A stretch of 64,000 nt of DNA from Morinoia aosen (Eukaryota; Arthropoda; Malacostraca; Amphipoda; Talitridae), in assembly GCA_030386875.1 (NCBI GenBank), contig CM059575.1, positions 14,346,293-14,410,292 of the forward strand, in the 5' to 3' direction. Shown here piece by piece: positions 21,295 to 31,129 of the stretch. The notes below the pieces were generated by a model. It was not told the DNA's origin. It saw nothing but the letters and a program-made list of their open reading frames with translations, and searched no databases. The first letter of the stretch is position 1. Each line of letters begins with the position of its first letter. The translations under genes were made by a program, and so were the position numbers.

Positions 21295-21559
21295 CATAGC
21301 CGTGTGGTTAAAGGACCCGCCCTTCCGTGAGGGCGTCGAGGGTTCGAATCCCGGCGCTATGTGGCGATTTTCTACGTTGGGTATAGGGGAAAAATTCAAA
21401 GCACAATACCCCACTCTACCCAGGTGTCTGACATGGGTACCGGTCTTGACCGGGGAAACCATCATGGCGTCCTGGTGTTAGGTATAAGGCATTTGAAAAA
21501 CCAATGAACAAGGTGTTATGTATCAGGCTTGAATTGAAAATAAAGCATTCTTTGATGCC
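21295..21559 (+). mobile_element. tRNA-derived SINE, full head
   Basis: The first 70 bases fold as a tRNA-like head. There is an A-box-like 'gtggttaaaggac', an anticodon-like stem 'cgccct/agggcg', and a perfect B box in 'gggttcgaatccc', with acceptor-like arms 'catagcc' and 'ggcgctatg'. The body that follows matches 4300-4499. RNA polymerase III would start at the internal boxes. There is no coding potential. It is a SINE rather than a tRNA gene because the family body follows without a T-run terminator. Confidence 0.88.
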
Positions 21560-21747
21560 GATGTTTGTTGATTATCGTCAGTCATCTTGGATTTACTGCT
21601 GCTGCTCTTCAGGGGAATACTTTTGTTCTTCATCGACGTTTTAGCGTTCTCTCTTAAAGTTCTTAGAGCATAATCAACTGAGGCTGTTGTTACAACGAAA
21701 CTCTCCGGTCCGCCAGTATTGTGTAGTGATATACATAGGGCATAATT
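21523..21747 (-). CDS. Possible exon ending inside a SINE
   Basis: The acceptor 'attttatgcag' precedes a minus-strand frame that reads NYALCISLHNTGGPESFVVT and later becomes Ser/Lys-rich. The last dozen codons and the stop lie in the antisense strand of the SINE at 21559-21523. The frame has coding-like composition before the SINE, but no family was recognised. It could be the last exon of a gene starting at 23006, which has not been shown. If real, the SINE has been exonised and supplies the stop. Confidence 0.35.
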   Translation of the reverse strand, partial: NYALCISLHNTGGPESFVVTTASVDYALRTLRENAKTSMKNKSIPLKSSSSKSKMTDDNQQTSASKNALFSIQA

Positions 21748-21880
21748 CTGCATAAAATGATTATAAGTACTCAGAATTTCGAAATACTGGCATTACGCGC
21801 TTTAGTACGTCGTTCTTGTATGCAGTTACTTTTATTGCATGTATGCTCTATTCTAATAACCGATACTTCATTTTAAAAGC

Positions 21881-22225
21881 ATGCCCCATTTTTTCCAATA
21901 CTTTCCACCAAATTTTATTGTTTTTTTAATCATTTACGCTTGCATCATTCCCTTATACTTTGCTGAAGCATTGAATACTATAGGAATGAATCAAATTAAA
22001 CTTGCTTCCATCACTGAAGTACACATGACACCAATTTTTGTCCCGTCAAATAGAATGTTCTTCAGCGAAATGAATTCTGACTCACAGGTTCATTTACCAA
22101 TCAAAGGCTTGAAACCGACTTCGTGTTCGGAATTATACATAAATCAAGCTACGAGAGACCGTCATTCATGCTATAATCGTCGCAATTCTTGTTTAGTTGC
22201 CATGCTGTCTAAGGTGCAGTACTGA
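21881..22225 (+). CDS. Hypothetical 114-residue protein with hydrophobic N-terminus
   Basis: An ATG frame opens with a hydrophobic stretch (about residues 10-28, 'FIVFLIIYACIIPLYFAEA') that could be a signal peptide or anchor. The rest is polar, with several Cys near the C-terminus. A possible donor 'ctaag|gtgcag' lies at about 22213, so it might be a first exon. No homologue is recognised. The amino-acid make-up partly reflects AT-rich DNA, so chance cannot be excluded. Confidence 0.25.
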   Translation: MPHFFQYFPPNFIVFLIIYACIIPLYFAEALNTIGMNQIKLASITEVHMTPIFVPSNRMFFSEMNSDSQVHLPIKGLKPTSCSELYINQATRDRHSCYNRRNSCLVAMLSKVQY

Positions 22226-22229
22226 AGCG

Positions 22230-22770
22230 ATCCTTCCCTGACAGTTTTGGTTGCAATGGCTTTGTCTAGCAACAGTTTCATGCAGTCTACCAAAATTGTT
22301 CTGAGTTACAAGTAAAAATCCTTTATTAAATGATCAAAGATATCCCGTTTCTACAGTTCTTGACCTGGTACTTCCCTGGAGAAATCATACACGGACATTT
22401 TTTTTCAAGTATGTCAATAACTGTCATTCGAAAAGATCCTGCGACAGTCCGAGGTTGTACTGTGGTTTTGATATTGATTCAAGTTGTCTAAAGAATGATC
22501 AGTTAGACAATCTCAATATTTCCAGAAAGGGTTATGAATTGACGATTCAAATCTTTCATGGCAACTATTTTTGTTTATCATTCTCTTATTTTATTTCCAG
22601 AAAAATTGCAAATTGAATTCAAACTGCTGTGACTATTTTTACTAGTCATATGTTGGCACAAAATTTTTCCAGCGTAACGAAAATCATAAGTAATGCATAA
22701 CGCTGAAATTTCAAATGAAACGCTAATTTAGAAATGTAAATAAATACCTAAAATTTTTACAATTTCCCCA
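22230..22770. other. No supported gene
   Basis: AT-rich spacer between two hypothetical exons; nothing recognised. Confidence 0.4.
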
Positions 22771-22772
22771 TT

Positions 22773-23006
22773 TCATATCTCTAATTTTACGTTCCGACGT
22801 CTCCTTCTTGTCCCAGTACTAAGGTGTGGTACATCTTTCTCGAACTCGGCCATCTTTCTTATACAGCTTATGGAAGAGGCAAAAGAAAACAGCTCCCTAA
22901 CTGCTTTGTCCACCATATAGTAGAAGTTCTCCAAACTCACTTGAGGACGCCCAAATGCGTCGCTGCCTGCTGATGGGTTCACACCTCCTTCCTCTGGCTG
23001 CATCAT
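22773..23006 (-). CDS. Hypothetical protein, possible first exon
   Basis: The ATG at 23006-23001 (two in tandem, context 'gcaagATGATG') starts a peptide beginning MMQPEEGGVNPSAGSDAFGR. A helical-looking segment follows ('ENFYYMVDKAVRELFSFASS'), then 'FEKDVPHLSTGTRRRRRN'. A possible donor is at 'ggaac|gtaaaa'; otherwise the frame closes after about 77 codons. Codon and residue make-up look coding compared with the surrounding AT-rich DNA. I do not recognise the family. It may continue to the exon at 21747-21523, but the junction is not proven. Confidence 0.4.
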   Translation of the reverse strand: MMQPEEGGVNPSAGSDAFGRPQVSLENFYYMVDKAVRELFSFASSISCIRKMAEFEKDVPHLSTGTRRRRRNVKLEI

Positions 23007-23488
23007 CTTGCTGGGCGTCGAATGCTCTCGGCTCTACATCAACTTATCTCATCAAATAATGAAGAAGTTTTCATGCGATGCAAAGAAAGAATCTGAAACA
23101 TTGAATACGTTAGGCGGTACGAGTAAAAATTTTTTATACAAGACGTATTTTAATTGAAGTAAACCAAAGTTATTATCTACTGGACCTAGTGAGGTAGACA
23201 TAACTTTTCTTCGAGGTATCAAAAAACTCGAGTCACGTGATAGCCCTTGAACAAATATGACGTTTCGAAGAGTGTCCGAGTTCGGGCAATCACATTTCAT
23301 TATCTCGTTATCTAAGTCCACAAATCGTCACGCCGAGACAATCTTTGAGGCATACTTCTTAAACACTCCGCACACAACGAACAACGCAAATCAGCTATCA
23401 GGTTTTCCGGAAAGTTCATGCTGACTTTTAACGAAAGAAAAAGGTCAATAAATATAAGCGATTGCATTTTTAATCAACCAAATATTAA

Positions 23489-24359
23489 TTATTTAGTTGC
23501 ACAATGCGCCTTTATCCTTTCTTCAACTTGAAAATACCTTTTTCCCAGAATTGCGAAGGGATCAGGCAAAGAATTTATCAAGGTATCTTTTCTAGTCATC
23601 CAAGGAATTGAAATTTTTTTTTTGAATAAGTGGAAATCCAAAGGAGTAACATCTGATGAAAATGGAGGTTGAAATAACACATTGCATCCAACCTGCGTCA
23701 ATTTTTAACTGGTTTCCAAAGAAACGTGTGGTCTTCCAAAATTCTGATGGATCACAACACTTTTTCCGCTGGCCGATTCCTAACGTTTTTCTTGAATTAA
23801 AGTTTTCAACTTGTTTAAGCTCACAGAATAGAATTCCTATTCAATCTTACCAGTCACAGCGCAAAACTTTCTAAGGGTGAAGGCCCGCTTTTGGAGTGGC
23901 TAAAGAGGTTCATGTCGCTAACTCCTAGATCATTGTCTCTATAGAACATTTCGGTAAGCAATCCATTTCTCATCCCCCGTCACAATTTGACTTAAAAAAA
24001 CACGTTTTCATTCCGTTAATAAATCAAATCACACATGAAAATGCGATTCAAATAGTTCTTCTCACTCAAGTCATGTGGCACCCAAACATCGTAGCGAGTT
24101 CGAACCTAAACTTTACCAAGGGCTCATGAATGGCAGATTTTGGAAGGTTGAGGTTTTCTGCCAATTCTAGGGTTGTACAATGTGGGTTATTCTCAATTAA
24201 TGACTTGACTTGGGGATCATCTATTGAGGGTGGTCTGACTGATCGCTCTTTATCAATAAGGCGTCATTTTCAAGCTCAGAACCTCGCGAACCGCTTCCGT
24301 ACAGTTCTTTCAATCGTCACCGTTAACTGCGCATATTGCTTTGGTTTCTTGCGAGACAT
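23489..24359 (-). pseudogene. Dead mariner transposase
   Basis: Read on the minus strand from 24359, pieces of a mariner transposase appear in order despite stops and shifts. There is a start MSRKKPK, then 'RPPSIDDPQVKSLIENNPHC' and 'TTLELAENLNLPKSAIH' (helix-turn-helix region), 'YDVWVPHDLSEKNYLNR' (linker), 'DEKWI' (catalytic area), and finally 'QPPFSSDVTPLDFHLFKK' (C-terminal third acidic residue region). Several nonsense codons and frameshifts kill it. WVPHDLSE places it among mariners proper rather than Tc1. The terminal repeats were not located. Confidence 0.85.
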
Positions 24360-24439
24360 TTTTTTCCTTTATAGAAATGGAAAAGCATCAAGTGCTGAAA
24401 TTAAATTTTTTACCTTTCATTTTAATGAGATACAGAGTT

Positions 24440-25590
24440 ACCAGAGGTTATAGGTTCTAAAACCTTTTTTCATGAAAAGATAGCTTGAACTTTACTCTAA
24501 ATAGAGATGTACGCAAGTCCTATTATCAGACTAAATCGTATTCTAAAATAAGTCGAAAGATGAACGACTAAAAATCAGCACGAAATTTTTATACCATGCA
24601 ATATTTAGACCTCTTTGCAGGTTGGATATTTCAAACAAAAATACGAACACATACGCCGCTTTTCAACAGCAAAACTTTCTTTCCTTTCATTCACGCCTCC
24701 AAAAATATAGCTCGGCATGAGACTGGGGCCTTGGCGAGCGGCTCCACTCCTTCAACACGTAGACCGCGTTTCCGTGGTTGTGAACGGTTGGCTTGGTTAG
24801 GCAAAGTTGAAAGAGCAGAATAGGGAAATCAACTTTACTGCTTGAATAAATTGTTATTCTTCCTTAGCAACATGAAAAATACAATTGTACGGTGACATTT
24901 CATCTCGTATGATAAGTTTTTTTTTTTAAATGGCGAAACAGATGAAATGTCATTCATTTATTCTGGTACGTGAATGAGCAATTTACCTATTGGTACACAT
25001 ATGGTTCAATGCGATGGGTACGTGTTAAAACGTGATGCGTTAGCAAGAAGTAAAAACAGTCGTACAGGTAAACATACGCATAATATATGGTACATCAAGT
25101 CATCCTTCAGTTTAGAAAATTTACACAGATATTTGGCTACCTTCTTACAGTACAAGGGACTACAGAAAGTTACTAGATTTTAGCACATTGATTTCTCAGA
25201 AACTCAATCGTTGGGAGGTAGACTCGGTCTCATTTGTTGCGAAATTTATATCTTTTATTGTCAGCTTCAAGTACTTCGTCGACCATTTTATGTGCAATGG
25301 TGTTCAAAGTAGAGACCGTGTTATACTGACTTGCGTGAGATAAAAGTTTTCAGCACTCATTCCCAACTTACACTTTGGATTTTAAAAAACCAACGAGAGA
25401 GTTTGTCTAAATGTTTCAAGAGAGTTATACAACCCTTATCTGTTCTCATGAAATGGCATTATTGTTGTAAGAAAATTAGTTCCTATTTACAGAAAATAAA
25501 TTTTCGAGTAGTCTTGTGTCCGCTTTAATGAGCGTTTTGGATTAAACTAACTAATAAACGTAGATTGGTCTTTTCAACGCTTGCACTTAA
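24440..25590. other. No supported gene
   Basis: AT-rich spacer right of the mariner remnant. Small frames only. Confidence 0.4.
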
Positions 25591-25596
25591 ACAATT

Positions 25597-25870
25597 CAAA
25601 CAATTTATTTACCACAGGAGATACAGAGGTAGAATGTTTCTTAAGTCTAGTACAATGGTCAAATTTGAATTTAGCTACCTGTGGGCCCGAATAAGTTCAG
25701 CGACTTCTGGGGCATCCTACCATCAACGTTATTCTAAGGCGTACAATAATGTTTAACCTAAATCACTTAACCTAGTTTCGCATTAGACTGATCAGTGAGA
25801 TAATTTACTCGATATCAGATATTTCATTTTACAATATAGTTTATATGGACTATATTTAACAGTATATTCG
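25597..25870 (+). repeat. Longest copy of a dispersed repeat
   Basis: The first half matches 3765-3850 and the second half matches 12147-12335, so this copy shows both belong to one element. It contains 'gggcccgaataagttcagcg' in the middle. There is no coding frame or clear inverted end. It abuts the LINE 3' end at about 25900. Confidence 0.65.
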
Positions 25871-25906
25871 ATAAAAGATTTAACAGCTGACTGAAGATCG
25901 GCGATA

Positions 25907-27321
25907 TTACCCATGGTAAATTACATTATTGGAAACAGTCATGTAGGAGACAAGATTTGACTTGGTGATCTTACACGAATAGTATTCCGATAGGAAGTGA
26001 AACTCGAGATTACTTTTGAATACCTTGTAAGAATTGCTATCACGGATCTCCGCAGGTATTGAGTTCCAAGTTTTAGTTCCAACGAAGAGGATACTGTGTT
26101 GCGACCGGGCCATTGAATAATAAGGAAGCATGAATTTACTTCTATTTCGGGTTAAATGGTCGTGATGACCATTTTTTGCAGTTAATAATTGTTTTAGGCT
26201 ACTGTCGCCATCATTTGTTAATATTTTGTAAATGAAACTGCAAATTAAGATTTTGTAGAGATCCGAAAGTTTGAGTATTTGTAAATTTTTGAATGAATCA
26301 TTTGTGTGAGCATTATATTCTAGATTCTTTTCCGCTCTGATGGTTTTTTTTTGCAGAGTAAAAATTATATTCGTTTTATTTTTATCAGTTCCGTGCCATC
26401 CTTCTATTCCGTATTGCAAGTGTGGTGAAATGAGCGTTCGGTAGAGCATTCATAAAGCTGTTTCAGGCAGGTAATTTTTAACTTTATTCAGGATTCCGAT
26501 GGATTTTGATAATTTAGAACTAATATGAGCGATGTGCTCTTTAAAGGTCAGATGTTTATCTATTATGATGCCCAGAAACTTTCATGAGTTGGTTTCTTCG
26601 ATTTCACCATCGCCAATTTTTATGAGTGGGAGAGATATATTTTTCTTGTATGAGAATGTAGTATATTGTGTTTTATAAATGTTGAGGCTTATTTTATTAG
26701 CTTTAAGCCATAATGAAACCTAATGGAGTTCATTATTTATACACTCCGCAATCATAGCGGGATTTTGGCTCGGAAGGACCGCAGAAAGCGTGCTGTCATT
26801 GGCAAAAAATCTGAATTTGAAAAATGATGTAGATTTGATATCATTTATAAATATCAGAAATAAGAGAGGCCCAAGGACAGATCCTTGCGGAACTCCATGG
26901 CTAATTGTCTGTGGGTGTGATTTTGTATCGTCAATGACTACGTATTGCTTCCGATTCGTTAGGTATAATTTGAACCAATCATGGGCAATTCCTCGAATGC
27001 CATAACAGTGTAGTTTCGAGAGTAATATGTTATGGTCCACACAATCGAATGCTTTTCGGAAGTCAAGAAATACGGAGAAAACTAGCTTTTCTTCATCTAT
27101 ATAAGAGTAAAGGTACTGTAAATGATTTAATACAGCTTGTGTCGTTGATTTGTTAGAACGAAAACCGTATTGTCTGTCGTAGAGAAAAGATTTTTGTTCA
27201 AAATACGAATATACTTTTTTATGCACAATTTTTCAAATATTTTGCTCATAATTGGCAAAACAGTGATAGGTCTATAATTATTAATGCAATTTTTATCACC
27301 ATTCTTAAAAATAGGGGTCAC
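25907..27321 (-). pseudogene. LINE reverse transcriptase and C-terminal fragment
   Basis: Three overlapping or adjacent frames cover it. 27321-27127 carries 'NYRPITVLPIMSKIFEKL'; 27226-26720 carries 'VFLDFRKAFDCVDHN', 'HGVPQGSVLGPLLFLIFIND' and 'FRFFANDSTL'; 26449-25907 carries the C-terminal 'ISPHLQYGIEGWHG'. The catalytic box is FAND rather than FADD, so one of the two metal-binding Asp is lost. There are frameshifts at about 27220 and between 26720 and 26449. Confidence 0.88.
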
Positions 27322-27870
27322 TCTGGCAGTTTTGAGAGACTTGGGGTAGATACCTTGAGAAAGTGAATGGTTGATAATATTAGTGATGCACGGTGTTATT
27401 ATATCAGCTATATGCCTTAATAACTTTAGCTGAGAATGTATTTAATCTATTTGATTAATTTTTCAAGTTGTTTATGCGCGTAATTACATCGGAGGGATTA
27501 GTTGGCGTGAAAAAGAAAGGGTTGTGTTCACGGACATGGTCCATGTATTGCAAGTGGTCTGTAGGTTCACTAACGACACTATCGGCTATATTTTTCCCTA
27601 TATTTATAAAAAAAATTGTTAAACACTGTTGCAATATCTTGTTTATCGTGATATTTTACATTTTCGTGAACGATGGGCTCAATTGTTTTGTAACATTATT
27701 ATTCGGTCTATGGCATGAATTAAGCAGGCGCCAAGTTTTTTTAATATCAGTTTTGTACTCAGTAAATTTGCGCGTAAAGTAGTTTTGTTTCGATTTTCGT
27801 CTTTGATTTGTCACATGATTCTTGAATCTGTTATACGTTACTCTAGATATTCGCCCTTCGTATAGTAAGG

Positions 27871-28650
27871 CTAAGTAAGCTTGACCTTTTTTATATTGAT
27901 CACGATATCTTCAGTAATCCAAGGCTTTAGTCGATTTTGGGGCGTGATTGTGCGGGTGATTATTGGACAACACTGGTTGTATGCGGTCGTTATAGTTTCA
28001 ATTAGATTTAGTATTGCTTGATCAATGTTAATCGCATTATTATTCAGTTCATAGATGTCCAATGATGGCATTAATTCTTCTAGAACAGTTTGCATTGTTT
28101 CCAAGTTATATTCGTTTACACAACGATATGAAAAAGTCTCAGCCTGCGGGCTGTTACAGGGACTATAGACATTTTTCTTGATGAGAAACACCGGAAAATG
28201 GTCAGATAAGTCAGAAATCATTATTCCTGTAAGAAAATCAGCCGGATCTAACATAAAAATATGATCGAGCAGCGTGGCAGATTCAGATGTAATACGTGTA
28301 GGTTTCGTGATGATTGAAAGGAAGGAGTTAGACTGAAAAACATTTATGAAGTTTGAGATTTGCTCACAGCTTTCATATTGTAGAAGAGTCTTGAAGTCAC
28401 TGACCGCACATATGTAGTATGGAAGACACGTAATTATACTTAAAGCTGTCTTATGTAATATTAGGTAATGATTTTTCTGATGTATTGCTTGTGGAAACAA
28501 ATTGTTTAAATTATTTAAAGTGATTATTAATTCTAATGTGGAGTTGTGAGAAATTGAAAAGCAATTAAATCCTCGGAAACGAGAAAAGGTTGATGAAAAA
28601 GTATCTCCTACCTGACTGACTGGCAGACTAAAAATCCGAAATGGTGTCAC
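27871..28650 (-). pseudogene. LINE endonuclease fragment
   Basis: The frame of about 259 codons ends with 'SATLLDHIFM', 'GIMISDLSDHFPVFLIKKN' and a basic linker. SDHFPV is the last motif of the endonuclease fold. The upstream motifs (N, E, GDFN) are decayed or absent. The initiation codon is not genuine; the frame simply enters from truncated sequence. Confidence 0.75.
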
Positions 28651-28659
28651 GGCATTAAG

Positions 28660-30230
28660 ACCCTTCTGTTGCTGGATAATACCATTGGCTAGTGCATGTT
28701 GGGTCTTCTGAAGACGCGACTATAGTACGGATATATTTGGTATTGGCGCCTAGGTGAGAACAGATTATGAGTCCCTCCAAAGTTTCAATCAAAGAAGCGT
28801 TACCCTATGATGACATGGGAGCTTCCATGAGACGTATTAACAATCATGAATTTAATCATTTATTTATAATTTTAATTCTACTTTCTGTACATAAGTGAAT
28901 TTTTTGTTAGATGAATAAATATAAAGTGAAATAACTATCTAAACGCATATCTAAGAGGAAATCTATATTATTTTAAACATAGTTAAGTCACACTTCATTC
29001 ATCGATAATACTCAACAATGTATTACTCAAAGTTTCAACGTTTTCTAAAACTATGTCAAAATATAAAACAACCCTAAAATGCACCATTATTTCAAATTTT
29101 AAAGTACTGAGCGATTAATATGCTTTATTTGAATCAAGTAGGTGCTTTGATGGTAGATTAACTATATATAAGAATTTTCTTTGAAGTAGATGGCTTAGGC
29201 GTGTCCATGCTTTTATATAAGTAACCTTGTAAATTAGAGTATTCGTCTTCGTTGCCCGTTGATCAGAATAGTTCGCTAATCTAAGCTTCGCGATAAAGAT
29301 TGGAGGACGAAGGAATACTTTCTACATTTTATCCCGGCAATAACGATGAAAACAATTGATTCGATTCTTGTTGATCTGATTCAGTATTATTGAATAAAAA
29401 TTTGAAACTTACTGCTTATAACACAAAAGTTCGTAATACGTTAAATTTTGCGTTCTCATTTCAAGTTTAAACCAATCCCCTACTTCTCAACATAAATATA
29501 CGAGTAGTTCACCATCTATCAAGTTTGAAGCAATTGCCGATTTGATTAAAAAGAATGGTACTTTCCCTTGACAGCAATATTATTAAAAACTAGTGTGCAT
29601 GGCTCGCCAAAAATGTCAGGATTCAATACCTTTCTTGAACAAATTTTCCAGATATGGATGACTAACCAATATATCCGTCCTAGCAGTACCCGTGGTAAAA
29701 TAAATTTTTGTACGTGTGCACTGGTGCAACTCGTATCAAAGATACGCTTATTATAACTATCCTTATTAGTGTGACAAAGAAATGGAAGAAGCGGACTCCA
29801 AGCAAATTAACAAGGGTATTTTAGTAGCAGAACCAGGGGAAATTCCACGGATAATGTCATCGTTGAGCTGGGTGTAATCATGAAAAAATTTCCTAACCCT
29901 TGCTAACCTAATCTATCCTAACAATTTCTATCCTATCCTAACCGATCCTACCCTGATAAAATGTCAATCATATCAATGCACGTAAAGGTCATCTTTTGAG
30001 GAGGTCGTCCCAGGCCCTTGTCGCTCCGCTGGTCATTTTTCATGTTTTTGTTGGAAAAGGACCCTTAGGTGGTGGACTATTCGGTCCTAAAATTTTATGG
30101 CGCTACGGACAATAGATCCCCCCCCCCCAAGGGGGGGTGAGGGGACCAAAACCTTTTATTTTCGACCCATTTCGACCCCATATAAAAAGACAACAAAACG
30201 GGAAATGGAAACTTTTGCTTCATTTTCTTG
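28660..30230. other. No supported gene
   Basis: Mostly AT-rich DNA. A patch of degenerate 'cctaac' and 'tcctaac' repeats lies at 29890-29960. A C-run facing a G-run (about 30119-30142) forms a small hairpin-prone knot. Nothing codes. Confidence 0.45.
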
Positions 30231-30234
30231 TTAG

Positions 30235-31120
30235 AAATGTTCTATGGATTCTAAAACTGTCTTTGTTTTTGTTCTAGCATCAAAACTGAATGAGGAGATA
30301 CGTCTTGAAATATCAAAATCAGTGAAATATCAATACCTAAAAACCAATATGTCAATTTTTTCAAAAACTAAGGCCTGAATCGAAAAAATGAATGAAAGAA
30401 ATTGTGTTTCTTTTCAAAAGTTACATATCATAATAGTCAAATTTCATAAGAATCAGACGGATAAAAAAATTTCACATTTTTGAAAAAGAATTTTTTTTTT
30501 TGAGTTTGCAAATCAAAATTCACAGTGTGAATATGAAGTTATGTATGGAAATTATCGAGATAAAAATTGAAACTGCATTCAATTACATACATTGTCGATT
30601 ATATTACACATCAACAAAAAATGTCTTGGCTTATACTCAAAAAAAAATACTTTTCAACATTCAATCCGTATCTCCTCATTGAGTTTTGATGCTAGAACAA
30701 AACCAAAGACAGTTTTAGAATCCTTGGAACATTTCTAACAAACTAAAATTTTTTTTTCAAATTCAAATTTTTCGAAGATATATATAGCTCTAAACCCAAA
30801 AAATTGATGTTGGGTTTAGAAATTTCAATAAATTTGAAAAATAGAAAAAATTTGAATTTCAAAAAAATCCTATTTTAGTTTGTTAGAAATGTTCCAAGGA
30901 TTCTAAAACTGTCTTTGGTTTTGTTCTAGCATAAAAACCCAATGAGGAGATACGTCTTGAAATATACATAAAAATGTACAAAAAGAAATAATTTTTCGTA
31001 AAAAAAATCTAAGGCCTAAATCGAAAAAACGACATGAGTAAAAAAGGTTTACTTTCACAAAATACATATACTGGCCAATTTTCAAACGCATCGGACGAAA
31101 AAAGTTGAACAAGTGGGACG
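30235..31120. repeat. Cluster of three dispersed repeat copies, one inverted
   Basis: Copies begin at 30235 (plus) and 30893 (plus), each with 'aaaactgtctttg.ttttgttctagcat' and 'aatgaggagatacgtcttga'. An inverted copy of the same edge lies at 30655-30740. The first and second edges face each other and can fold on 30235-30740. The family matches 218-460 and 53525-53745. No protein is encoded. Confidence 0.65.
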
Positions 31121-31129
31121 ACCTCCTTA

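Larger units (their letters stand above)
25900..28650 (-). mobile_element. CR1/jockey-type LINE, 5'-truncated and dead
   Basis: On the minus strand, the end of an endonuclease domain is followed by an RT and a C-terminal domain with no RNase H. This order and the C-terminal 'TKTWNSIPAEIRDSNSYKVF' fit the CR1/jockey group. There is no ORF1, and the endonuclease lacks its N-terminal half, so the copy is 5'-truncated. Frameshifts and an altered catalytic box show it is inactive. Confidence 0.85.

Noticed and set aside
21295-21365. Functional tRNA gene
   Set aside because: The tRNA-like part continues without a terminator into a body found elsewhere, so it is the head of a SINE.
23052-23321. Minus-strand 89-codon frame upstream of the hypothetical first exon
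   Set aside because: No ATG in useful context and no recognisable sequence; it is more likely 5' flank.
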